DNA of 64,000 nucleotides from Pseudalkalibacillus berkeleyi (GTDB taxonomy: Bacteria > Bacillota > Bacilli > Bacillales > Fictibacillaceae): the NCBI RefSeq assembly GCF_021608225.1, contig NZ_JAKIJS010000001.1:1984001-2048000 (forward strand), written 5' to 3'. The notes beneath the pieces were generated by a model, which worked only from the letters and a program-made list of their open reading frames with translations, did no database searches and was not told the origin of the DNA. A program made the position numbers and the translations under genes. Positions 45,897 through 55,391 of the stretch are shown one piece after another; the first letter of the stretch is position 1, and each line of letters starts with the position of its first letter.

Positions 45897-46934
45897 TTAT
45901 GCAGTTCCTAGTGATATGTTGTTGTTACTTGTAAGGTTCATCGCAACTTTTTCAGTCAAATCTACTACTCGGCAAGAATAACCCCATTCGTTATCATACC
46001 AAGCAAGCACTTTCACTTTACGGCTATCGATTACCATAGTTGATAAAGAATCAATAATTGATGAGTTTTCATTGCCATTGAAATCAATCGATACGAGTGG
46101 ATCTTTACTATATCCAAGAATGCCCTGTAAGGAACCTTCAGAAGCAGCTTCTAAAGCTTCGTTCACGCGCTCAGCAGAAACATCTACTTTCAAGTCAACG
46201 ACTAAATCGACTAAAGATACGTTTGGTGTAGGTACTCGTAGTGCCATACCATGCAACTTACCGTCTAACTGTGGCATTACTTTGGCAATTGCTTTCGCCG
46301 CACCCGTCGATGTTGGGATAATAGATTGACCACAAGCACGAGCTCTTCTTAGGTCTTTATGTGGATTGTCGATATTCTTTTGATCGTTTGTGTACGCATG
46401 GACCGTCGTCATGACACCGTTTTCAATTCCGAACTGTTCATCTAGAACTTTTACGACAGGTGCTAGGCAGTTTGTCGTACATGAAGCGTTCGATAATACG
46501 TGATGTTCTTCTGGATTGTAAGCGTCATCATTTACGCCCATGACAATTGTCAGGTCTTCGTCTTTACCAGGAGCAGTGATGATTACTTTTTTAGCGCCAG
46601 CTTCAATGTGATAACCTGCAGTCTCTTTTGAAGTGAACTTACCAGTAGCTTCGATGACGATATCAACATTCATCTCTTTCCATGGTAATTGCTTAGGATC
46701 ACGGTTGCTAAGTAGTTTAATTTCTTTCCCATCCACGATCATCGCATTTTCTTTCGCTTCTACTTCAAGGTCATAAGTACCATGAATGCTATCGTATTTT
46801 ACCATATGAGCAAGCGTTTCCGCTGGGTAACTCGCATTTATCGCTACAACTTCAATTTGTTGGTTTTTCATCGCTTTACGGAAAACCATTCTTCCAATAC
46901 GTCCAAATCCATTAATTGCTACTTTAGCTTTCAT
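45897..46934 (-). CDS. gapB: Gluconeogenic glyceraldehyde-3-phosphate dehydrogenase
   Basis: 345 residues. Rossmann start KAKVAINGFGRIGRMVFRKA, catalytic SNASCTTNCLAP, and ADP-binding loop INASYPAETLAHMVKYD, which has Ala-Ser in place of the Asp loop of NAD-specific GapA. This and the location between coaE and speD identify GapB, the NADP-preferring enzyme of gluconeogenesis in B. subtilis. GGAGGG precedes the ATG at 46934; six upstream codons lack a site. Two CcpN-like operators upstream predict repression during glycolysis. Confidence 0.95.
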   Translation of the reverse strand: MKAKVAINGFGRIGRMVFRKAMKNQQIEVVAINASYPAETLAHMVKYDSIHGTYDLEVEAKENAMIVDGKEIKLLSNRDPKQLPWKEMNVDIVIEATGKFTSKETAGYHIEAGAKKVIITAPGKDEDLTIVMGVNDDAYNPEEHHVLSNASCTTNCLAPVVKVLDEQFGIENGVMTTVHAYTNDQKNIDNPHKDLRRARACGQSIIPTSTGAAKAIAKVMPQLDGKLHGMALRVPTPNVSLVDLVVDLKVDVSAERVNEALEAASEGSLQGILGYSKDPLVSIDFNGNENSSIIDSLSTMVIDSRKVKVLAWYDNEWGYSCRVVDLTEKVAMNLTSNNNISLGTA

Positions 46935-46955
46935 GTTGTAATCCCTCCACAATAA

Positions 46956-46966
46956 AGTGCTATACT
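46956..46966 (+). promoter_or_regulatory. CcpN-like operator, proximal site
   Basis: AGTGCTATACT matches the CcpN consensus TRTGHYATAYW at 10 of 11 positions, in plus orientation, 22 bp upstream of the gapB start. Confidence 0.6.
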
Positions 46967-46987
46967 TATTTCTGAAAATCTAAAATT

Positions 46988-46998
46988 AGTATAACATA
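46988..46998 (-). promoter_or_regulatory. CcpN-like operator, distal site
   Basis: Minus strand TATGTTATACT is a full match to the CcpN consensus TRTGHYATAYW and contains a -10-like TATACT. With the proximal site this gives the two-site arrangement known for gapB. Confidence 0.72.
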
Positions 46999-47033
46999 TT
47001 ATATGATAAAGGGAACATTAAATTTAATAAATC

Positions 47034-47090
47034 AAAAAAAAGAGGCCATTGCCCGACCTATAGCACCTTTTTACAGGTATATGTCATGGC
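47034..47090 (-). terminator. Distal terminator-like hairpin after coaE
   Basis: GCCAT / ATGGC outer stem with inner ACCT / AGGT pairing, followed by CTTTTTTT on the minus strand. Confidence 0.5.
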
Positions 47091-47136
47091 TAAATCATGC
47101 ATTTGAAGTCTCTCACCATTTAAAAAAACATACAAT

Positions 47137-47166
47137 AAGACCAAAAGAAATAATTCTCTTGGTCTT
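47137..47166 (-). terminator. Terminator of coaE
   Basis: AAGACCAA / TTGGTCTT stem 25 bp after the coaE stop; the T-run that follows is delayed, so the second hairpin downstream may back it up. Confidence 0.6.
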
Positions 47167-47190
47167 ATTTACTCCAGATGCGCAATCTAC

Positions 47191-47781
47191 TCACAAAATA
47201 CCCCATTCTGAAAGGCTATGTATCAATTGCTTTTTGCTTTCTTCAATGGTCCCATTATTATCAATCACTTTGTCAGCCCATTGCTTTTTATCACTTAAAG
47301 GGATTTGAGATTGGATACGAGACAGAGCTTCATCTTTTGATGATTGATCACGTTCCATCAACCGCTTCAATTGTACGTCAGCACTCACATATACGAGTAA
47401 AGTTTGATCAACCATGTGTGTTAATTTACTTTCATATAGTAACGGAATGTCTAATACGACTGAATCGTGTTCTTTTAAATAGTCATCCTTTTGTCGCAAC
47501 ATTTCCTTTCGAACGGCAGGATGGACAATACTATTCAATGTCTTCCTTTTATCTTCATCATTAAAAATAATAGTACCCAGCTTTTTTCGATCAAGTGAAT
47601 GATCGTCAGCTATTACGTCCTCTCCAAAGGCTTCAACAATTTTGTTATAAGCCATTTCACCCGGCATAACAACCTGCCGGGCGATCAAATCAGCATCAAC
47701 AACCGGAATTTTGAGTTCTACAATCATTTTAGAAATCGTACTCTTTCCGCTTGCTATGCCACCGGTCAATCCTATTATCAA
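47191..47781 (-). CDS. coaE: Dephospho-CoA kinase
   Basis: 196 residues; last step of coenzyme A synthesis, phosphorylating the 3'-OH of dephospho-CoA. P-loop IGLTGGIASGKST at the start, DADLIAR and the LID-type segment VVLDIPLLYESKL follow. I place the start at a TTG six bases after GAGGTG; a GTG three codons earlier is in frame but would lie inside that site. Starts 10 bp after ytaF. Confidence 0.94.
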   Translation of the reverse strand: MIIGLTGGIASGKSTISKMIVELKIPVVDADLIARQVVMPGEMAYNKIVEAFGEDVIADDHSLDRKKLGTIIFNDEDKRKTLNSIVHPAVRKEMLRQKDDYLKEHDSVVLDIPLLYESKLTHMVDQTLLVYVSADVQLKRLMERDQSSKDEALSRIQSQIPLSDKKQWADKVIDNNGTIEESKKQLIHSLSEWGIL

Positions 47782-47791
47782 ATGTAACACC

Positions 47792-48430
47792 TCACAATTT
47801 AAAGAACCCTAACACAATTAACATAATTCCTGGTAAGAAACTGAAAAAACGCATCGTCGGCAAATTAGATAGTAGCTTTCCTAATTTCATTCCAGATACG
47901 AGGAAAAACGCGCTCATTGTAGATACAAACAATGCTGTTTGTAAGTGCGGGAATCCAAGTAATGAAGCACCAAGACCTGCTGCAAATGAATCTAAAGAGA
48001 GCGCTAATCCTAGTAACAGCGCCTCTAATCCCACAATCGTTCCTGATCGGTCGATATCTGCAGCGTGTGGGGTTCGCAAGATTTGAATAACGATACCGAG
48101 CGAACGGATTTCCATATTCCAAATATAAGGAGAGTCTGATCCTTTATCAGGTCGGTCGTCCCTTTTTTTGAAAAATTGCCATAAAACATAAATGCCTAAT
48201 CCAATCAGTAAAATGCCACCAATTTTTTCAGCAATGCTTGGTGATAAGAAAGTGCTGATGATTGTGCCTAAATTCATAGCCGCTAGGAGCATCATCGCTG
48301 AACAGATTGCGATTAACAAAATTGAGAAGAAGGTAATTTTCATGCCTCGTACGCCATAAGTTACGCCGACGCCGAAACTGTCCATACTTACAGCGACCGT
48401 AAGCGTCAAAAGGGCTACCCATCCTGTCAC
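47792..48430 (-). CDS. ytaF: YtaF family sporulation membrane protein (MntP-like)
   Basis: 212 residues, six membrane helices in two similar halves, each with an SMDSFGVGVTYG / SLDSFAAGLGASL motif. This duplicated Asp-containing motif is shared with the MntP manganese exporter family, so cation transport is possible; B. subtilis YtaF is annotated as a sporulation membrane protein. GTG start ten bases after GGGGAGG; upstream codons in frame look non-coding. Confidence 0.88.
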   Translation of the reverse strand: MTGWVALLTLTVAVSMDSFGVGVTYGVRGMKITFFSILLIAICSAMMLLAAMNLGTIISTFLSPSIAEKIGGILLIGLGIYVLWQFFKKRDDRPDKGSDSPYIWNMEIRSLGIVIQILRTPHAADIDRSGTIVGLEALLLGLALSLDSFAAGLGASLLGFPHLQTALFVSTMSAFFLVSGMKLGKLLSNLPTMRFFSFLPGIMLIVLGFFKL

Positions 48431-48515
48431 TTTTATACATCCTCCCCGATTTAACACTAGGATAGTATATGGTTGGGGCCCATCCAACGTACGCTGTTTT
48501 TATGAAATAATCTTG

Positions 48516-49340
48516 TTACTTCTGGCAGTTAGGACAAATATGCGTCCCCCTACCACCTACTACAATTCGTTCAATTTCCGTTCCGCAATGTAAGCAAGGT
48601 TCTCCTTTTCGCGCGTATACCGCAAGCCTTTGCTGGAACATTCCCATATCACCTTGGGAGTTTACGTAAGAGCGTATTGTACTTCCCCCTTGATCAACCG
48701 CTTCTTGTAATGTATCGACGATTGCTTTATGCAATGCTTTCACTTGTTTTTTACTTAACTTATTGGCAATGGTTTCAGGATGAATACTTACACGGAACAA
48801 CGCTTCGTCCACGTATATGTTTCCTAGTCCTACCAATACAGCTTGATCGAGCAATGTAGGCTTAACTTTACGAGATGTCTTTTGGAGTTTCTCCCATAGG
48901 TGTTCAGGATTGAACGTTTCATCAAATGGCTCAGGCCCTAACAAAGAAAGCGGTCGGTTCGATTCTTCTTCACCAATTGAATAGACATGCATCGTTCCAA
49001 ACTTTCGAACATCCCTATACCATAGCTCCGTACCATCAGTGAAATGAAAGATAACATGCGTGTGTTTGTCAGGCTCTTCCCCACCTTCTACATACACGTA
49101 ACGGCCTTCCATCCGTAAGTGTGACACGAGTACCACATCATCTAATAAAATTTTCAGGAACTTTCCCCTACGCCCGACCGAATGTATCGTTTGACCAGCA
49201 ACAAGATCGTTAAACATCTTTACATCATCTGGATGCTTAATGATCTTCGGCCACGTAACTGTTACACCTTTAATCGTTTTGCCAAGAACTAAATGTTCTA
49301 ACGTTCTTCTAACCGTTTCTACTTCAGGTAATTCTGGCAT
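48516..49340 (-). CDS. mutM: Formamidopyrimidine-DNA glycosylase
   Basis: 274 residues; removes 8-oxoguanine and formamidopyrimidines with AP lyase activity. The catalytic N-terminus MPELPEVETV (Pro2, Glu3) is intact, the helix-two-turn-helix region includes GLGNIYVDEALF, and the C-terminal zinc finger CLHCG...CPNC is complete. GAAGGAGA precedes the ATG. 35 bp after polA, as in B. subtilis. Confidence 0.97.
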   Translation of the reverse strand: MPELPEVETVRRTLEHLVLGKTIKGVTVTWPKIIKHPDDVKMFNDLVAGQTIHSVGRRGKFLKILLDDVVLVSHLRMEGRYVYVEGGEEPDKHTHVIFHFTDGTELWYRDVRKFGTMHVYSIGEEESNRPLSLLGPEPFDETFNPEHLWEKLQKTSRKVKPTLLDQAVLVGLGNIYVDEALFRVSIHPETIANKLSKKQVKALHKAIVDTLQEAVDQGGSTIRSYVNSQGDMGMFQQRLAVYARKGEPCLHCGTEIERIVVGGRGTHICPNCQK

Positions 49341-49375
49341 TGCTATAATCTCCTTCTTCCAATGCGACTACTCCA

Positions 49376-52012
49376 TTACTTAGAATCGTACCAAGTGTCC
49401 CCGTATGAGTAATCCACCTTCAAAGGTACGTCTATTTGAATCGCATGCTCCATTACATCTGGAACAATTTTCTCTAGCTTTTCAATTTCGTCTTTTGGTG
49501 CTTCAAATATTAATTCATCATGCACTTGTAGGAGCATTCTTGTTTGTAATTTCTCCTGATCTAAACGCTTCGCCATTTCAACCATCGCCTTCTTAATAAT
49601 GTCAGCAGCAGTTCCTTGAATCGGAGTGTTCATTGCAGTACGTTCAGCAAAGCTTCGTAAGTTGAAATTTCTGCTTGTTATCTCAGGTAAATATCTTCTG
49701 CGGTTTAACATCGTTGTTACGTATCCGTCTTGTTTCGCTTGTTGGACAATGTCATCCATGTACTGTTTGACACCTGGGAAACTTTCCAGATACCTTTCGA
49801 TAAATGCCCCTGCTTCTTTTCGGGTTATACCAAGACTTTGAGAAAGTCCGTAGTCACTGATTCCATAAACAATACCAAAGTTCACGGCTTTTGCTTGTCT
49901 ACGCATATCCGAAGTTACTTCATCTTTTCCAACATGGAAAACATCCATTGCTGTTTTCGTATGGACATCCTCTTCGTTATTGAAGGCTTCAATCATCTTA
50001 TCGTCCTGTGCGATATGAGCGAGAACGCGCAGTTCAATTTGCGAGTAGTCCGCTGCGAACATCACCCAGTCTTTTTCTGACGGTATAAACGCTTGGCGAA
50101 TCTTTCTACCTGCTTCAAGACGAATCGGGATATTTTGTAGGTTCGGATCAATAGAACTCAGTCGACCTGTTTGAGCAAGCGCTTGATTAAATCGAGTATG
50201 AATTTTTTCCGTATCCCGATGAACCACTTTTAGTAGTCCTTCAACATAGGTTGAATTCAACTTGCCTAACTGTCTATAAAATAAGATCTCTTCGATAATC
50301 TCATGCTTGTCTTTCAATTTCTCAAGTACATCTGCATTCGTTGAATAACCTGTCTTTGTCTTTTTAATAACTGGTAGTTGAAGCTTTTCAAATAATACTT
50401 CGCCAAGCTGCTTTGGCGAATTGATATTAAATGCTGTACCAGCAAGTTCATGGATCTTGCTTTCAATTTTTTGAAGTTGCTCATTTAGATCCTTACCCAT
50501 TTGTTCAAGTCGCTCCACATCGACCTGCACACCTTGATGTTCCATTTCACCCAACACAATTGAAAGAGGCATTTCTAGGTCATAGTAGAGCACATCAAGT
50601 TCATTTTTCTTCAAACTCTCTTGTAGAGTAGGAACCATTTCAAGCAACGAATCTGCTTTTCTAACGATGTGTTCACTTAACTCATCTTGACTTGGCACCT
50701 TTTGCTTAGCGCCTTTACCATAAATCGTTTCATTGCTGGATACACGTTTAAGTCCAAGACGTGTTGCAATCGATGGAATGTCATGTGAAGAGTCTGACGG
50801 ATTAAGAAGGTAACTCGCAATCAATGCATCGAATCTTACCCCTCTTAATTTAATTCCTTCCCATGCAAGGGATACAGTTGCTTGTTTCGCATCTGGCATA
50901 TACTTAATGATTGTTTCATCCTCAAGCCAGCTTTTAAATAATTCTGACTGAAGTGCGACGTCAGTCGGTATAAAGTATTTCCCTTTTTCAGACACGATTC
51001 CGAAGCCTAAAATGTCTCCGTTATGATAATTTTCTTCAAGACATTCGACTACAACAGCCGCTTCTGACCCGAAGTCACTATCTGTAATTTCACTTAGAAC
51101 CTCATATTCAATATCTTCAGATGGTAATTCCGCTTCTTTCGCTGCTTCGCTATCCACCCGGTCAATTAACGAGTTAAATCCAAGTTCTTTAAAGAGTTCG
51201 ACGACCTTTGCAGGTGCATCTTTTTTATAACCACACGTATCTAACTTTATTTCAATCGGTGCATCTACTTCGATTGTGGCAAGCTTCTTACTCATTTCGG
51301 CTTGTTCTTTATTGTCCTCTAGCTTTTCTTTCAACTTTTTACCTGAAACTTGATCAATGGATTCTAACACTTTCTCCACTGTTCCAAATTCCTTCAATAG
51401 TTTAATGGCCGTCTTCTCACCGACCCCAGGGACACCAGGAATATTATCAGAGCTATCGCCCATCAAACCTTTCATGTCGATAATTTGTTCGGGCTTGAGG
51501 CCATATCTTTCTTCTACGAGGTTTAAATCGTATGTATCAACATCTGTGATTCCCTTTTTCGTAAGACTGACCTTGACGTGTTCATCCACTAATTGGAGTA
51601 AGTCTTTATCACCTGTAATGACCTTTACTTCCCATTCTGATGCATCCGTCTGCTTGGAAAGTGTTCCAATGATATCATCGGCTTCATAGTTCTCTAATTC
51701 ATAGCGCTTAATATCAAAAGCATCAAGCAATTCACGAATAAGCGGGAATTGTTCGGATAACTCTGGTGGTGTTTTCTGTCTTCCGCCTTTATATTCTCCG
51801 TACGTTTTGTGGCGGAATGTCGTTTTCCCAGCATCAAAAGCAACCAATATGTGACTTGGTGCCTCATCTTCTAAAACTTTCAATAACATCGTTGTAAAAC
51901 CATATACTGCGTTCGTATATACACCCTTATCGTTGTTCAAGAGTGGTAACGCAAAAAAGGCGCGATATGCAATACTATTTCCATCAATTAAAACGAGTTT
52001 CTTTTTGCTCAT
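49376..52012 (-). CDS. polA: DNA polymerase I
   Basis: 878 residues. The 5' nuclease domain (1 to about 290; VLIDGNSIAYRAFFALP, YEADDIIGTL, GDSSDNIPGVPGVGEKTA) is complete. The middle 3'-5' exonuclease-like domain (about 305-470) lacks the usual acidic residues, as in other Bacillus enzymes, so no proofreading is expected. Polymerase domain (to 878): FAADYSQIELRVLAHIA (motif A), RRQAKAVNFGIVYG (motif B), LLQVHDELIFE (motif C). GAGGAGG precedes the ATG. Confidence 0.98.
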   Translation of the reverse strand: MSKKKLVLIDGNSIAYRAFFALPLLNNDKGVYTNAVYGFTTMLLKVLEDEAPSHILVAFDAGKTTFRHKTYGEYKGGRQKTPPELSEQFPLIRELLDAFDIKRYELENYEADDIIGTLSKQTDASEWEVKVITGDKDLLQLVDEHVKVSLTKKGITDVDTYDLNLVEERYGLKPEQIIDMKGLMGDSSDNIPGVPGVGEKTAIKLLKEFGTVEKVLESIDQVSGKKLKEKLEDNKEQAEMSKKLATIEVDAPIEIKLDTCGYKKDAPAKVVELFKELGFNSLIDRVDSEAAKEAELPSEDIEYEVLSEITDSDFGSEAAVVVECLEENYHNGDILGFGIVSEKGKYFIPTDVALQSELFKSWLEDETIIKYMPDAKQATVSLAWEGIKLRGVRFDALIASYLLNPSDSSHDIPSIATRLGLKRVSSNETIYGKGAKQKVPSQDELSEHIVRKADSLLEMVPTLQESLKKNELDVLYYDLEMPLSIVLGEMEHQGVQVDVERLEQMGKDLNEQLQKIESKIHELAGTAFNINSPKQLGEVLFEKLQLPVIKKTKTGYSTNADVLEKLKDKHEIIEEILFYRQLGKLNSTYVEGLLKVVHRDTEKIHTRFNQALAQTGRLSSIDPNLQNIPIRLEAGRKIRQAFIPSEKDWVMFAADYSQIELRVLAHIAQDDKMIEAFNNEEDVHTKTAMDVFHVGKDEVTSDMRRQAKAVNFGIVYGISDYGLSQSLGITRKEAGAFIERYLESFPGVKQYMDDIVQQAKQDGYVTTMLNRRRYLPEITSRNFNLRSFAERTAMNTPIQGTAADIIKKAMVEMAKRLDQEKLQTRMLLQVHDELIFEAPKDEIEKLEKIVPDVMEHAIQIDVPLKVDYSYGDTWYDSK

Positions 52013-52098
52013 TCCATTTCCTCCTCGTTAAACACTAGCTATATTTTATCATGTTTGCATTTAGAAAGGAAAAAGCACCAACAGGATAAAATGAAACA

Positions 52099-52135
52099 AA
52101 AAAAAGACGAGAGCATATGATTTTCGCTCTCGTCC
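52099..52135 (-). terminator. Terminator of phoPR
   Basis: Perfect GACGAGAGC / GCTCTCGTC stem followed by a run of eight T on the minus strand, about 90 bp after phoR. Confidence 0.92.
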
Positions 52136-52227
52136 AAAATTAGGGGATCCTTTGAAAAGGATTTGCATCTTCAGACTAACACCTCAATGTTTAGTTAAAG
52201 TTGAAGGAGTGTAAACATCACGTAAAT

Positions 52228-53949
52228 TTAGTCTTTTCGTTTCTTAGAAAATATCATCTGAAACGTTGTTCCCTTGTCCTTTTGGCTAGTCACTTTAATT
52301 GATCCCTTATGAGCTTCTACTAGATGCTTAACAATCGCGAGACCGAGACCCGTTCCACCTGAATTTCGACTTCTCGCTTTATCAACTCTGTAGAATCGTT
52401 CAAATATACGCGGCACCTCATCGTCAGTGATGCCAATCCCAGTATCCTTAACATAAAGTTCTATGTTTTCATCAACATCTTTACCCGTGATCCACACTTC
52501 ACCACCTGATGGTGTATATGAAAGAGCATTATTAATTAGATTAATAAGGATTTGCTTCAAGCGCTCTGCATCCCCGTCCATCTCAAGTGATCCAGACAAT
52601 TCTACATGCATTTTAAGTTCCTTTTTCCGTGCTTTAGTTTCAAGTAAAGTTGTCACATCATCAATGATTGTCGCTAGATTAACGGTTTGCCAATTTAATT
52701 TGAAATTAGATTGTTCCATTTTCGTAAAGTCCAGCAAGTCTTGAATCAGATTTTGTAGTCGATCACTCTCTTTCCAAATAATTGAAAGGAATTTCTTACG
52801 AAGTTCCACATCATCCATCGCTCCGTCTAGCAACGTTTCAGCAAAGCCTTTTAGGGAGGTGACGGGTGTTCTTAACTCGTGGGACACGTTGGCAACAAAA
52901 TCCTTCCTCATTTGCTCTAAATGCTTTAACTCCGTAATGTCATGAAAGACGAGTACGATTCCTTTAATTTTGTCTTGGAAACCTAGAATGGGTACACATG
53001 TGATATGAAAATGTTTGCGATCAATCCCAACTGAAATGGACACTTGCTTCTTGACAGTAGCTTCTGTTAAGAAGGTTTCCTCAACAAGATCAATAACACT
53101 TTGATTCGGCATAACATCATAGTATAACGTTTCATTAGATACTTCTTGATTCACTTCGAAAATTGAACGATATGTCCTGTTCATCAAATGGATATAGCCA
53201 AGTGCATCAATCAATAACAATCCACTATCCATATTCTCGATTACGGTTTTCATCCGCTCTTGTTCTGCTTCACGAAGCTCAGTAATCTGTTCTAGATTAC
53301 GTGCAAGGATGTTGAGAGAATGGTTTAGCTCACCCGTCTCTCTTAATTGATACTCATGACTTCTAGCCTTGAAATTTCCTCTAGCCAGTTCTTTAGCTAC
53401 ACGCATCGCATCATCGACAGGCTTGGCCAGTTTACCCGTTAAACGAAATGTAATGTAGATCAAAAGTAAATAACTTAGGAACAATGTAATAAGAACTGGA
53501 GACCATGCGTCTCTTAATTCCTTCTCAAAGTCACTATTATTAATTGTAATCACGAGGTAATCTGTTGAAGGCTGGAGAGGATTTAATGGTCTTACAAAAT
53601 TAATCCGATCTTCCGTCTTCATCATTTGTGTCTGATTCGTTTGATGGGTTAGACCTTCTAACATTTGTAGTGGAGGGTCTTTAAATGTCGTCCCATCCAC
53701 AGTTCCTTCTTCCGAAATATAAGTTAAGTGCCCACCAATACTTTTATGATATTTTTGAAGCACACGATCTTTATCCTCTTCATTAATCACATCGTATGCG
53801 ATCAGTTCCAATTGCTTTTTATAAGATTGAAAAAGCGCACGTTCTATACTGCCAATCGACAAGTTTGCAATGGCAATTCCAAGTAACAGAAAGATTCCGC
53901 TCGTAAAGATAATAAATGAATTCAGTATTCTACCGCGGAAGTTCTTCAT
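52228..53949 (-). CDS. phoR: Phosphate-starvation sensor histidine kinase PhoR
   Basis: 573 residues. Membrane helix (about 8-30), extracytoplasmic domain, second helix (about 148-168), HAMP (about 170-220), PAS (about 232-335), HisKA with phosphoacceptor FVANVSHELRTPVTSLKGF (about 347), then the ATPase with LINLINNALSYTP, VKDTGIGI and GGTGLGLAIVKHLVE. Phosphorylates PhoP under phosphate limitation. The ATG directly follows the phoP stop with only a weak ribosome site, so it is probably translated by coupling. Confidence 0.95.
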   Translation of the reverse strand: MKNFRGRILNSFIIFTSGIFLLLGIAIANLSIGSIERALFQSYKKQLELIAYDVINEEDKDRVLQKYHKSIGGHLTYISEEGTVDGTTFKDPPLQMLEGLTHQTNQTQMMKTEDRINFVRPLNPLQPSTDYLVITINNSDFEKELRDAWSPVLITLFLSYLLLIYITFRLTGKLAKPVDDAMRVAKELARGNFKARSHEYQLRETGELNHSLNILARNLEQITELREAEQERMKTVIENMDSGLLLIDALGYIHLMNRTYRSIFEVNQEVSNETLYYDVMPNQSVIDLVEETFLTEATVKKQVSISVGIDRKHFHITCVPILGFQDKIKGIVLVFHDITELKHLEQMRKDFVANVSHELRTPVTSLKGFAETLLDGAMDDVELRKKFLSIIWKESDRLQNLIQDLLDFTKMEQSNFKLNWQTVNLATIIDDVTTLLETKARKKELKMHVELSGSLEMDGDAERLKQILINLINNALSYTPSGGEVWITGKDVDENIELYVKDTGIGITDDEVPRIFERFYRVDKARSRNSGGTGLGLAIVKHLVEAHKGSIKVTSQKDKGTTFQMIFSKKRKD

Positions 53950-54660
53950 CTATTGAGGCCCGTCCAATTTATAACCTAATCCACGAATGGTCTTAATATA
54001 AATCGGCTTTCTTGTGTTTTGTTCAATCTTTTCACGCAGATGACTAATGTGCACATCTACAATTCTTGTGTCTCCTACAAAATCATAATCCCAAATCGCA
54101 TTAAGTAATTGTTCACGTGAAAGAACTCGTCCTTTATTTCTTACAAGGTAAACGAGCAACTCAAATTCCTTTGGGGTAAGTTCTAATGATTCTCCTTCGA
54201 AAAATGCTTCATAATTTTCCGGGTAAACCTTTAAATCACCTACAACCATCTGTTCTAAATCCACATCGACCTGTGCGTCTTTAGCGTTATATTCGCTCCT
54301 TCGTAAAATAGCTTTTACTCGGGCAACGACTTCTCTAGGGCTAAAAGGCTTTGTCATATAATCATCCGCGCCAAGTTCTAAACCTAACACTTTATCGAAC
54401 TCATCATCTTTGGCTGTCAGCATAAGAATCGGGATCATGGATCGGGCTTGCCTCAAGCTTTTACATACATCAAGTCCATCCATTTCAGGCAACATTAAAT
54501 CTAGTACAATCAAATCTGGCTTTTCTTGCTGAGCCAAATCTAAACCAGTTGCACCATCCATTGCCGTAATGACATCAAAACCTGCTTGTTCAAGGTTAAA
54601 TTGCAGCAAAGTATTAATCGATTCTTCATCTTCGACTACTAGGATCTTTTTTTCTGTCAT
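53950..54660 (-). CDS. phoP: Phosphate-response regulator PhoP
   Basis: 236-residue OmpR-type regulator. Receiver: KILVVEDEESINTLLQFNLE, phosphoacceptor in LIVLDLMLPEMDGL (Asp 53 or so), MLTAKDDEFDKVLGLELGADDY shown in part as LGLELGADDYMTKPFSPRE. Winged-helix domain: ELTPKEFELLVYLVRNKGRV and RIVDVHISHLREKIE. The ATG nine bases after GGGGTG gives MTEKKILVV; a GTG four codons earlier overlaps that site. Sits after mdh and maoC. Confidence 0.96.
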   Translation of the reverse strand: MTEKKILVVEDEESINTLLQFNLEQAGFDVITAMDGATGLDLAQQEKPDLIVLDLMLPEMDGLDVCKSLRQARSMIPILMLTAKDDEFDKVLGLELGADDYMTKPFSPREVVARVKAILRRSEYNAKDAQVDVDLEQMVVGDLKVYPENYEAFFEGESLELTPKEFELLVYLVRNKGRVLSREQLLNAIWDYDFVGDTRIVDVHISHLREKIEQNTRKPIYIKTIRGLGYKLDGPQ

Positions 54661-54723
54661 TGTAAGCTTCACCCCGTCTAGGAACTTTATTCGGTTATAT
54701 TTTCACATAACAAGAGTAAAAAA

Positions 54724-54750
54724 AAAACAAAAAAGACGAAAACGTCTCTT
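54724..54750 (-). terminator. Terminator of the citZ-icd-mdh-maoC region
   Basis: AGACG-ttttc-CGTCT type hairpin followed by a T-rich stretch on the minus strand, between maoC and phoP. Confidence 0.65.
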
Positions 54751-54774
54751 TTGTTACATAATCTTTACACTATC

Positions 54775-55251
54775 TTAAAAATTATCAAAAGTTCTAGCTG
54801 TAATTGATCTTGGGGTATGTGGTGGACAAACTTCGAATTCACCGTTAATAATTTCGTCCTTCTCCTCATCATATCCCTTAACGGAAACCGTAATAACATG
54901 TTCATCTGTATCTACGTTCGTAATTTCAAAATGTAAGACGATAGTAGCGTAATGATAAACAGGCTTTGGAAATGCAATGGATTGTTTTAGAATTGAACTT
55001 CCTGGTCCTGGTAAGTACTTACTGATTGCTGATGTAATCAGTCCAGTTAACATGATTTGCGGTACGAGCGGCTTTTTAAATGGTGTTAATGTCGCGTAAT
55101 CATGTTGAATATATAAAGGATTATTATCATCTGTTAATCCAAGATATAGGAGCAGATCTTTGTCCTCGATCGTTTCTGTTATTTCAAGCTTCTCCCCTAC
55201 GTTAATCTCATCAATCTTTCTTCCAAGCTTTCGTTTTTTTCCTAGTAACAT
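54775..55251 (-). CDS. MaoC family hot-dog fold dehydratase-like protein
   Basis: 158 residues with a single hot-dog domain. The hydratase motif region DDNNPLYIQHDYATLTPF retains the Asp and His-type residues of R-specific enoyl-CoA hydratases (usual pattern D-x(4)-H), here with NPLYIQHDYA. VPQIMLTGLITSAISKYLPG follows as the dimer helix. Probably acts on an acyl-CoA thioester; substrate unknown. AGGAGGG precedes the ATG. B. subtilis lacks a gene here (mdh is next to phoP), so this is a lineage difference. Confidence 0.82.
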   Translation of the reverse strand: MLLGKKRKLGRKIDEINVGEKLEITETIEDKDLLLYLGLTDDNNPLYIQHDYATLTPFKKPLVPQIMLTGLITSAISKYLPGPGSSILKQSIAFPKPVYHYATIVLHFEITNVDTDEHVITVSVKGYDEEKDEIINGEFEVCPPHTPRSITARTFDNF

Positions 55252-55340
55252 TCCAGTTCCCTCCTCTTGAAGTAAGCGGTTTCATAATGTTTGAAATGAA
55301 ATGCCAGATGAATAGAAACATTCTGACATTACCTTGTAAA

Positions 55341-55370
55341 AGAAAGAATTCGAGAAAACTTCCCGAATTC
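55341..55370 (-). terminator. Terminator of mdh
   Basis: GAATTCG / CGAATTC stem with further GAA/TTC pairing and a TTCTTT tail on the minus strand. Confidence 0.7.
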
Positions 55371-55391
55371 CTCCTTTTCATTGTTCCATTA

